Shown in pieces: positions 49,150 through 57,369 of a stretch of 64,000 nt of DNA. The notes beneath the pieces are model-generated. The model was not told the DNA's origin. It did no database searches and saw only the letters and a program-made list of their open reading frames with translations. A program made the position numbers and the translations under genes. This DNA comes from Gammaproteobacteria bacterium. GTDB taxonomy: Bacteria > Pseudomonadota > Gammaproteobacteria > Steroidobacterales > UBA11654. The stretch is taken from positions 1 through 64,000 of the forward strand of contig NZHP01000036.1 in assembly GCA_002691465.1 (NCBI GenBank), given 5' to 3'. Numbering within the stretch: the stretch's first letter is position 1; every line of letters starts with the position of its first letter.

Positions 49150-50285
49150 ATTCTTAAGAAATTCTTTATCTCTTGCTTTTTTTCCATTGCATCATGAAAC
49201 CCCAAATCTATCAGTGACTTAGTGAAACTTGATTCAAATAATAAGAAGCTTAATAATTCTGAATTGGAATTTTTTTCAATCCCAATTCCTTTGAATAACA
49301 TTCTTAAACTCAAGGGAATATCTTTGTAACAATTCATGGCAATCTCACTTACATCAACTGAGGGTGAAATAACAAGATAATCTATTTGCTTCATTTCCTT
49401 GGTTTCTGTTTGAACCTTTTGATCCTCGTTTAGAGCGATTACCTGATTAATGCGATCTAAACGTTCAAGATCAGAATAGAGACTTCCTGAAAATAATCCG
49501 TCTAATATATATCCTCCGATCTCTGAAAAATCAGGATAAATTTTATCTGAGTGATCTCTATCTTGATCTTTTGATGACTCAGTTGATATGATCAAAAGAT
49601 TTGATGCGCCGAGACGAATGGTTGGTGAAAGTGGAGTTTCCTGTCTCATTGCCCCATCACCATAATACTTTCCATCAATTGTGATCGCTGGAAAAATAAT
49701 TGGTAGTGCCACACTTGCCATTAAATGCTCAACATTTATTTCAGATTTTTTTCCAGATCTTCCAACTTTTTCCCAATTCTCAACCTTTCTGCTGGTTGTA
49801 AAAAATGATACTGATTCTTTCTCTTCATATGATGCAGCTGTAACAATGAGCGCATCCAAAGCTCCTGAGTAAATATTATTATTTAGAGTTTGAAAGTTTA
49901 TTTTTTCCTTTAACAATTCTCTTAAAGGTTGATTATCTAAAAGAGATCTAGGATTCTTGGTAAGCACGCCGCCAGTAATCAAAGTTAATAACCAATGAAT
50001 ACTTTGTTTCAACATGAATAACTTTTCAGTTCTGTAAATTTGATTGGTTGTAAATCCTTTCCATACATTTTCGAGCTTAAAAATGGATTGATGGAAATTA
50101 CCAATTTCAGCACAGATCATGCTTGCATTGATTGCTCCGGCAGAGGTTCCACTAATAACATCAAATGGTGATTTCTCTATCCTGTTTTGAATATTCGAGA
50201 TCGCCTTTAAAACACCGACTTGATAAGCTCCTCTGGCACCACCACCAGGTAAAACCAAACCGATTTTATGATCGAAAGATTCCAT
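49146..50285 (-). CDS. Patatin-like phospholipase
   Basis: IGLVLPGGGARGAYQVGVL oxyanion motif; VISGTSAGAIN (GxSxG); catalytic DGA motif GDGAMRQETPL. Confidence 0.92.
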   Translation of the reverse strand: MESFDHKIGLVLPGGGARGAYQVGVLKAISNIQNRIEKSPFDVISGTSAGAINASMICAEIGNFHQSIFKLENVWKGFTTNQIYRTEKLFMLKQSIHWLLTLITGGVLTKNPRSLLDNQPLRELLKEKINFQTLNNNIYSGALDALIVTAASYEEKESVSFFTTSRKVENWEKVGRSGKKSEINVEHLMASVALPIIFPAITIDGKYYGDGAMRQETPLSPTIRLGASNLLIISTESSKDQDRDHSDKIYPDFSEIGGYILDGLFSGSLYSDLERLDRINQVIALNEDQKVQTETKEMKQIDYLVISPSVDVSEIAMNCYKDIPLSLRMLFKGIGIEKNSNSELLSFLLFESSFTKSLIDLGFHDAMEKKQEIKNFLRI

Positions 50286-50341
50286 GTAGACTAATTAATA
50301 CATATGTTCTAATGTAGTACAACGAACTTAGGGAATGATTT

Positions 50342-50884
50342 ATGAAAAAGAACTTTTTAAAACTTTTATCTTTTACAGCAGTAATCTCAATTTTTGTCTG
50401 GGCAGATGCTTACACCGATAGCCAACCTGCAGTGGGGGATTCCGCACCGACATTTAAACTCCAAGATCAAAATGGAGATTGGCATACTTTAGAAGATTAC
50501 AGAGGAAAATATGTTGTTCTCTTCTTCTATCCAAAGGATGGAACGCCAGGTTGCACTACTGAAGCATGCAACTTCAGAGATAATATCTTTGCATTTGATG
50601 ATCTGGATACACAAATTCTTGGTATTAGTTTGGATGATGTAGAGTCACATAAAGAATTCAGTGAGAAATACAGTCTTCCATATCCAATTCTTGCAGATAC
50701 AGAAAAAGAATCTGCAGTGAGTTACGGGGTTTTAGGTAAATTCTTGATGATGACAATTACTAAGAGGGAATCATTTATCATTGACCCAAACGGGGTAATT
50801 GTTAAGCATTATAAAAGTGTGGATCCTGAGAAACACACCGATGACGTAATTGAAGAGCTTAAATCAATTCAAAAAAGAGCTTAG
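50342..50884 (+). CDS. Peroxiredoxin (PrxQ/Bcp type) with N-terminal signal peptide
   Basis: MKKNFLKLLSFTAVISIFVWADA leader; FFYPKDGTPGCTTEACNFRDN. Confidence 0.92.
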   Translation: MKKNFLKLLSFTAVISIFVWADAYTDSQPAVGDSAPTFKLQDQNGDWHTLEDYRGKYVVLFFYPKDGTPGCTTEACNFRDNIFAFDDLDTQILGISLDDVESHKEFSEKYSLPYPILADTEKESAVSYGVLGKFLMMTITKRESFIIDPNGVIVKHYKSVDPEKHTDDVIEELKSIQKRA

Positions 50885-52077
50885 TCAGAAATCAATGTAG
50901 CTTTCGACGAAATCATCTGTTCGATGGTTTCGTCACTAATTCCTACTTCTTTTAGAATCTCAATTGTATGCTCTCCAAGTTTGGGAGCGTGTTTCCTAAT
51001 TGTTGCAGGTGTTTTGGAAAAATTTGCTGGAAATCCAGGCATCTTGAGCTTGCCTTCTGTCGGATGCTCGTATTCTTTCCAAAAACCCACCTCATTGAGA
51101 TGAGGGTCATGAAAAAGATCATCCAGACTGTTTACAACAATTACGGGTACTTTTGTTTCATCAAAGATTTCCAGCCATTCTTTTGTAGTTTTAGTGGCGA
51201 GTATTTTTCCTGTCTCAGAATATGTGTCATCGATGTTTTTTACTCTTGAAGATAGATCTTTAAAACGTTCATCTTCAACCAACTCAGGCCTTCCCCCCTT
51301 CTCGCAGAAAGTTTGCCAATGATTATTCATATATGGAAGAACAGCGATATATCCGTCTTTGGTTTTGTATGGCTTTCGATGATGAGACATCAATCTGGTA
51401 TAGCCTGCTGGTCCCAAAGCTGGCTCAAAAATCTCACCCCAAATATGCTCAGCCATTGTAAAGAAGACCATTGACTCAAACATAGGAACCTCTATCTCTT
51501 GACCTTCACCAGTTCTTTCTCGATGAAATAAGGCAGCAAGGATGGAGTAAACAACAGTAATGGCTGTTGTTTTATCAGCAACAACTGTGGGCAAGTATCT
51601 AGGCTCTCCTAAAACCAATTCATTCAAACTTGCGATCCCACTAGCAGCTTGAATTGAATCATCCAGTGCACCTTTTTTGCCATATGGACCATTCTTCCCG
51701 TAACCATAGGTACCGCAGTAGACTATGCTTGGATTAACCTCGGAGATCTGCTCATATTCTAATCCAAACTTGGTCATCACTTGTGGCCGATTGTTATGCA
51801 GAAAGACATCGGAATCTTTGATGATTTCAAAAAGAGCATTTTTTGCACTTTCTTGCTTTAAATCGAGCACGAGACTTCTTTTGTTTCGGTTATTGGATAA
51901 ATATAATGCAGCCATTCCTGGGTTTCTGGATGCGCCCAACTGTCTATTGCTATCACCAAATGGCGCCTCAATCTTAATGACCTCCGCACCCATGTCTGCA
52001 AGTATCTGAGCTGCCCAAGGACCAAGGACAACACTGGTAAGCTCCAGTATTTTTAGTCCCTTAAGTGGCCCGGACAT
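50881..52077 (-). CDS. CaiB/BaiF (class III) CoA-transferase
   Basis: LKGLKILELTSVVLGPWAAQILADMGAEVIKIEAPFGDSNR; NNRNKRSLVLDLKQ. Confidence 0.94.
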   Translation of the reverse strand: MSGPLKGLKILELTSVVLGPWAAQILADMGAEVIKIEAPFGDSNRQLGASRNPGMAALYLSNNRNKRSLVLDLKQESAKNALFEIIKDSDVFLHNNRPQVMTKFGLEYEQISEVNPSIVYCGTYGYGKNGPYGKKGALDDSIQAASGIASLNELVLGEPRYLPTVVADKTTAITVVYSILAALFHRERTGEGQEIEVPMFESMVFFTMAEHIWGEIFEPALGPAGYTRLMSHHRKPYKTKDGYIAVLPYMNNHWQTFCEKGGRPELVEDERFKDLSSRVKNIDDTYSETGKILATKTTKEWLEIFDETKVPVIVVNSLDDLFHDPHLNEVGFWKEYEHPTEGKLKMPGFPANFSKTPATIRKHAPKLGEHTIEILKEVGISDETIEQMISSKATLISD

Positions 52078-52097
52078 TTTGATTGATGTACCGAGTC

Positions 52098-53000
52098 TTA
52101 GCCGTGATCGTGGTCGTGATCGTGGTAATGCGGATACTCAAAATCAGTGAAGTGATTGTGTCCATCCGGCGAACGAATCCACTTGTAAAGAGAAGGCCTG
52201 ATACGTCTTAATCTTGCAGCTGCTCTATCAGCATTCTCTTTCGGATTTGTCCATGGATTGTGGTGGAAGTAGTTGTGCAAATGCGCATCCGTTCTTCCAA
52301 TCGCAATGATTCCATTCTTGCTGGCAAAAGCACCGTGATTTATATATGGGGGTCTCCAGAAATATCCCCCGGTCGGTAAATCGCCAAATTGCATCATCCA
52401 TGACGTTCCCCAAATATGATAGGACTCCTCACAGCAATCATGATATGAGATATTGTCTTGCGAAAAACCTGGGGTCATGCAGTATAAAAAAGTATGCGCT
52501 TCTGTGTGAATATCATACTTCAATAACTTGAGCATACACCCTGACGCAACTGAAGGAACAATTCTATTTCCAGGCATCCATGCAATATCCTCCATTGAAT
52601 TGATGATTGATAAACGATGCCTTTCAGCAAGTGGGTGATCCTCATCAGATGGAATGAAGCTGGGTTCTCCATAGTTATAAAACATAATAACCTTAGCGCC
52701 TCTTTTAACAGTCATCTGAGGCATTGATACGCCTGGCGGGATAAGGAAGTAATGTCCTTCTCCATAAGTTATATCACCGTATGTCACGGCACCCGATACA
52801 ACAAACATTTCTAACTCTGAATAACTCATACCAGGAGGTAATTTGTATCCGCTCTCGAACTTTACAAGCAATGAACAAGCACCGGTATCTGTATCCATAC
52901 TCAGCATTTTATAATGCATTCCTTTACCAAATCCAGGCAGTGTCATTCTTTTGAATGGAGCTGGTCTCTCGTCATAAGGCTCAATATGTGGTCTAGGCAT
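52098..53000 (-). CDS. Bicupin-like protein with His/Asp-rich C-terminus
   Basis: Two cupin-like halves (GYKLPPGMSYSELEMFVVSGAVTYGDITYGEGHYFLIPPG; SYHIWGTSWMMQFGDLPTGGYFWRPPYINHGAF); tail HYHDHDHDHG. Confidence 0.75.
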   Translation of the reverse strand: MPRPHIEPYDERPAPFKRMTLPGFGKGMHYKMLSMDTDTGACSLLVKFESGYKLPPGMSYSELEMFVVSGAVTYGDITYGEGHYFLIPPGVSMPQMTVKRGAKVIMFYNYGEPSFIPSDEDHPLAERHRLSIINSMEDIAWMPGNRIVPSVASGCMLKLLKYDIHTEAHTFLYCMTPGFSQDNISYHDCCEESYHIWGTSWMMQFGDLPTGGYFWRPPYINHGAFASKNGIIAIGRTDAHLHNYFHHNPWTNPKENADRAAARLRRIRPSLYKWIRSPDGHNHFTDFEYPHYHDHDHDHG

Positions 53001-53020
53001 TTCTTTCCCCTTCTATAAAT

Positions 53021-53362
53021 TTAATGATCAAAGCCTTTGAGGTCTTTTGGCTCATATGTAACTTTGTGTTTTCTTTTTGGTGGTTTAGGTAGATTTTCTT
53101 TTGCAATGACTTGCCTTGTATCGCCGTCAATATTCGTTCCTCGAGTCGAAACTGTTTCCAAAAACTCTGCGTACCATTTATTTCTTTTTGGTGTTAGGTC
53201 TTCCATATCTTGCAAAATTTGCTTAAATCTTTTCTGCTGTTGAACCAATTCCTTTTTAATCCACGCCTTAGTAGATTTTGATGTTTTATGCTCTATAGAA
53301 TTGAGAGGCTTACCTTTTCCTGAAGCTCTTCCTTCAGACGCATCGCCCATTTGGTTGGCCAT
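53021..53362 (-). CDS. Hypothetical basic protein, upstream of the cupin gene
   Basis: 113 aa ORF, Lys/Arg-rich, 20 bp from the cupin gene, with a plausible promoter upstream. Confidence 0.6.
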   Translation of the reverse strand: MANQMGDASEGRASGKGKPLNSIEHKTSKSTKAWIKKELVQQQKRFKQILQDMEDLTPKRNKWYAEFLETVSTRGTNIDGDTRQVIAKENLPKPPKRKHKVTYEPKDLKGFDH

Positions 53363-53413
53363 ATTTGTTCCCCTTAGTTATATTCATTTATTTAGAGAGA
53401 TCATAGGTTAAAC

Positions 53414-53437
53414 AATCGACAGTATGCTGTCAATTTG
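53414..53437 (-). promoter_or_regulatory. Putative promoter/operator: TTGACA box overlapping dyad GACAG-N4-CTGTC
   Basis: Minus strand TTGACAGCATACTGTCGATTGTTTAACCT: perfect -35, 17-nt spacer, TAACCT as possible -10; dyad at 53418..53431. Confidence 0.45.
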
Positions 53438-53470
53438 AGAGGTCAATAGTTAACAATTATTTAATCTTAT

Positions 53471-54472
53471 TTATGACTCTTTTGATTCATAAATAAGTTG
53501 CAATGCACCTGATCCAGGAGCTCTGACTGTTATGATTTCGATCTGCCCCAATCCCGGGAAATCAACCAAGCGCCTTTGGTTATATATCTCGCAACTAAGG
53601 TCTGAGATGGCTTTTTCTGAAAACTCAAGATTATTAACCTTAAATGCTTGAGAAATATAACCAATATTGGGTGCAATACCATCAGGTACCATGTCATGAC
53701 ACTCATAATTCAAAGGTTGTGACAAAGCAATTTTTCCAAACATATGATTGCCCTGCATAAATTTAACGGCTGTTTTAGCATTGCGTGGCAACTGAAGAAA
53801 CTCATTCTGCTCTTCACTTGATAAAACTTCATCGATTAGCAGTTCGTTTTGCAGAACCTTTCTATGAAACTTTACAGCAAGATCAATATCCCTTGTGGTG
53901 TGTGCAGAAGTAACCACGGGTGTCAATCCAGTTGGAGTACGCCCATTTTTCTGAGTGTATATCTTCATTTGGCCTACTTTTGATAAAGGATCATCGTCCG
54001 TCAATTCAACCAAATTCACAGCAATGTTATCAGGTCCATCAAATATAACCTCTGTCGGCGAACCTTGCCCTTCAGACATTTCATAATAGGTTGGCTTAGA
54101 CCAAATACGATAGCCCTTCGATTCAAATTTTTTAGTATCTGACTCAATATCGTCTGTATAAAAATTCAAATTAAAGAGTCCATATGCTCGCGAAGTGTCT
54201 TTTGGTCGAATTAGCTTCTTATTTTCTGCTTTGAAATCAAGCAACAAAACTCTTCCTGCATTGCAGCCTTTGAGTTCACAAAAAGATCCAGTTGCATGCG
54301 ATCCTGATGGCAAATGCCAAATGTCCTCAAAATCTTTTCCTCTCCAATCAAAAGGATCGCTTACGGATAATCCAATTAAATCTCGATAAAACCCAATTGA
54401 TTGATTTAAATTCTCAACGCCAATGATGGCTGTATCGAGTGGACTTCCTTTTGGCGCAATAATTGCACTCAT
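53471..54472 (-). CDS. Two-domain VOC (glyoxalase/dioxygenase superfamily) protein
   Basis: LDTAIIGVENLNQSIGFYRDLIGLSVSDPFDW and VVTSAHTTRDIDLAVKFHRKVLQNELLIDEVL. Confidence 0.85.
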   Translation of the reverse strand: MSAIIAPKGSPLDTAIIGVENLNQSIGFYRDLIGLSVSDPFDWRGKDFEDIWHLPSGSHATGSFCELKGCNAGRVLLLDFKAENKKLIRPKDTSRAYGLFNLNFYTDDIESDTKKFESKGYRIWSKPTYYEMSEGQGSPTEVIFDGPDNIAVNLVELTDDDPLSKVGQMKIYTQKNGRTPTGLTPVVTSAHTTRDIDLAVKFHRKVLQNELLIDEVLSSEEQNEFLQLPRNAKTAVKFMQGNHMFGKIALSQPLNYECHDMVPDGIAPNIGYISQAFKVNNLEFSEKAISDLSCEIYNQRRLVDFPGLGQIEIITVRAPGSGALQLIYESKES

Positions 54473-55710
54473 GTAGATCTGAGATCAAAATCAGCAGATG
54501 AGAGTCTTTCAAAACCGTCATCAGTTATTAAAATAGTATCTTCCATATGTACTGATCCCCATCCTATTTCTGTAAAAGGCATATCGATATTAATGACCAT
54601 ATTTTTTTCCAGTGATTGACTGATTTTCACTCCGGGCTGTGTGCCAAAATTCTTTGGATCATCCGTATGCTCAAGTCCTAAGCCATGAACAACTGGGTTC
54701 CTAAAAGAATCAAAGCCCAGTGATCTGATATGGCCACCTACCTCAGCTGAAATCTGATCGTAAGTATTACCTGGTTTTAGAAATTCTTTGGCCTTTTCCC
54801 AGCCCTCTAAAATAGCTTGGTGACGCTCGATATGAAGCTGACTGGGGTCACCAATAACGGCACATCTTCCAAAATCACCGTGATATCTTCTATATTGACC
54901 AAGTGCATCAAACATAATTGGCTCACCTTCCCTGCAAACTCCATTCGGTAGCTCTCCCACTCCACACATCATATAGACGCCTCTTCCGCCTCTCTTTGCC
55001 ATCTCAGACATGTAGAAATTTTCCAACTCTTCCCATGTAACGCCTTCACTCATGAAATCAATTGCTGCGAGCATTGATTGCTCATTAATAATTGCAGCCT
55101 CTCTCATTATTTCAATTTCATTATTTGTCTTGACCATTCTGATCTCATTGAATAACTGAGGCTTGAATATGCACTCCACACCGATGCCCAGTTCCTCAGA
55201 TAGCCATTTTTCAATCCTTAGATCATCAATCAGCACTCTTTTTCCATCCAAATCAGCTGCTTTGATTGCTCGAATGAGGGCTTGGATTGAATTTTCTGAA
55301 TAACTGTCTCTATACTCATGGATTATAGACTTCCATTTTTCCTCAAGAGGATTCAAAGACGCTTTTGGATCAACAGGCCAGCCTGGATAATCCTGTCCTT
55401 TTGGAGCATCATCATCAAATAACTCACCGTCCCCTTTTGCTGAATATAAAAAAATGTTCTCAATCCAAGGTTTACCCATTGTCTCTAATCTTCTGACTTC
55501 TAATGCAGGAAGAATTATTCCAGGCGGCTTGTTGTTGTCTTTTGGCATCACAGAAAAGTAGCAAGCATCGAATCCGAGGGGGGTGTTATACAAACCCCAA
55601 TAGCCTGAAACATAGTAGAAATTTACTGGAGCCATAGCGATCAAGCCATCAATATTTTCTCGATCTAGAATTCTTTCGGCTCTTTCTTGATTGATAAGTT
55701 TCTTTGACAT
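54469..55710 (-). CDS. M24 (creatinase/Xaa-Pro peptidase fold) family protein
   Basis: Creatinase-like N-domain; pita-bread motifs MFDALGQYRRYHGDFGRCA, NPVVHGLGLEHTDDP, VHMEDTILIT. Confidence 0.87.
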   Translation of the reverse strand: MSKKLINQERAERILDRENIDGLIAMAPVNFYYVSGYWGLYNTPLGFDACYFSVMPKDNNKPPGIILPALEVRRLETMGKPWIENIFLYSAKGDGELFDDDAPKGQDYPGWPVDPKASLNPLEEKWKSIIHEYRDSYSENSIQALIRAIKAADLDGKRVLIDDLRIEKWLSEELGIGVECIFKPQLFNEIRMVKTNNEIEIMREAAIINEQSMLAAIDFMSEGVTWEELENFYMSEMAKRGGRGVYMMCGVGELPNGVCREGEPIMFDALGQYRRYHGDFGRCAVIGDPSQLHIERHQAILEGWEKAKEFLKPGNTYDQISAEVGGHIRSLGFDSFRNPVVHGLGLEHTDDPKNFGTQPGVKISQSLEKNMVINIDMPFTEIGWGSVHMEDTILITDDGFERLSSADFDLRST

Positions 55711-55715
55711 TTTTT

Positions 55716-57317
55716 TTAATCAGTTTTTCTATGATGATTCCAGAAATGTTCGCTGATGCCAAGTGCACCGCTATTCATTTTATTTTTTGGATCCAGATTA
55801 TTTTTAATATTTATCAGTAGCTCTTTTGATGGCTTATAGAGATAGCCCATGTAGTCATATGCCCGACCTATCTGATTTGAGGCAGCGCCAATTGACGCAA
55901 AATAACCAATGATTTCTTTTCTGATCTCATGCACTAACTCTCTTGCTTCAATATTCGGAGAGGGCTCTTCAAAAGTTGATAGAAATGATGGCTCGGCAGT
56001 TCGCTTATGAAGCTCTGGCCATTCATCCAACCATCTCAAGACTGGCTCAATGGAATAAGAATGTTGCTGAATACCAATATTTAAGAGTGTGTACCAAACT
56101 CCACATGCATCCATTCTCTCTTTATATTGATCCATAAGTCGGATGATTTGTTGATTCACGATTAAGGCACTGGTATGAGGGACCTTGGCATTAAGTGCAG
56201 CCCAGCGTTCGCCAGCATGTCCAAGAATTCCATTCATTGGAGGAAACGGGTCTGCTCTCGTGGCCTTTGGAATACTGTTGGGAATGGATTCTCCATTGTA
56301 TTTCTCAGCGATAACTTCTGCTTCCTTTATATCAAAGCGAAGTGCGTTTTGAGAGTGATTCGAGATGACCATGTGCAAGGAATAAGAATTTTCAGGAATA
56401 ACATTTCTTCCAGTAAAAGCCATCTTTACTGACTCTTTAAGGCCTCTAATAAATGATGACTGCTCTCTTAAGACTTTAAGCACAGATTTTGCGCCCTCAA
56501 CATTTGAAACATCGGTTAAACTTCCTGCAGATTTTGGATCCAATACATAACACTCTTCTGTCAATCCCGATTTAGAAATAGATGATAATGCGGCAACAGC
56601 ATCCTCGAGTGATCTATAGGAAAATGATAAATAACCCACACTATTGGGCCAGTATATTAAAGGAAATGTTGCTTGAACCTTAATTCCAAGTGAGCCTGCA
56701 TCATGACAAAACAAACCTGTTGTATCCGGTCCGTATGTTCTGTGATGCGGCTTTGCATTTGCAAATGCATTTTGTCCAGTTTTGATCAATGTTCCATCGG
56801 CAATAATGATTTCCATACCTAAGACGTTGTCTGCAGCAGATCCATATTGACCCGTCCCAAAGAAAAGGGCTCCATTGGATAATCCGCCTCCAACAGTTGC
56901 CATTGAGCCTGAATTAGTTCCAAAAAAAGGAAGTCTCAAACCCAGCGGTTTTAGAGCTTCATAGATTTTTTTCCAGGTGCATCCAGCCTCTACTGTGATG
57001 TACATATCATCAGAGTTGATTTCAATGATCTGGTTCAATAATGATGTATCAATAATCACAGATCTTTCCGTTGAAGGTGTATAACCCCCTGTGTAAGACA
57101 TGCCGCCGCCTCTTGGGATTATCTGGTAATCGGTTTCCGATAAAACTTTTAGAATACTTGAGATTTGATCTTTTGACCGAGGCTGAATAACAATCTCTGC
57201 AACCTGATCGATATCAAAAACATCCATTGAGAAATACTCTCTTTCTTTGACATCAGTTATTACAGCATCACTGCCAACGACATCACATAATTGATTAATT
57301 ATTTCTTTTGACTTCAT
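55716..57317 (-). CDS. FAD-linked oxidase (FAD_binding_4; VAO/4-cresol dehydrogenase-like)
   Basis: IIPRGGGMSYTGGYTPSTERSVIIDTSLLNQIIEIN; VEAGCTWKKIYEALKPLGLRLPFFGTNSGSMATVGGGLSNGA. Confidence 0.85.
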   Translation of the reverse strand: MKSKEIINQLCDVVGSDAVITDVKEREYFSMDVFDIDQVAEIVIQPRSKDQISSILKVLSETDYQIIPRGGGMSYTGGYTPSTERSVIIDTSLLNQIIEINSDDMYITVEAGCTWKKIYEALKPLGLRLPFFGTNSGSMATVGGGLSNGALFFGTGQYGSAADNVLGMEIIIADGTLIKTGQNAFANAKPHHRTYGPDTTGLFCHDAGSLGIKVQATFPLIYWPNSVGYLSFSYRSLEDAVAALSSISKSGLTEECYVLDPKSAGSLTDVSNVEGAKSVLKVLREQSSFIRGLKESVKMAFTGRNVIPENSYSLHMVISNHSQNALRFDIKEAEVIAEKYNGESIPNSIPKATRADPFPPMNGILGHAGERWAALNAKVPHTSALIVNQQIIRLMDQYKERMDACGVWYTLLNIGIQQHSYSIEPVLRWLDEWPELHKRTAEPSFLSTFEEPSPNIEARELVHEIRKEIIGYFASIGAASNQIGRAYDYMGYLYKPSKELLINIKNNLDPKNKMNSGALGISEHFWNHHRKTD

Positions 57318-57369
57318 CAGTAAAGCTTTTTTTGCCCGCCAAGGTGATAAATGCGATCAGAAAATTACT

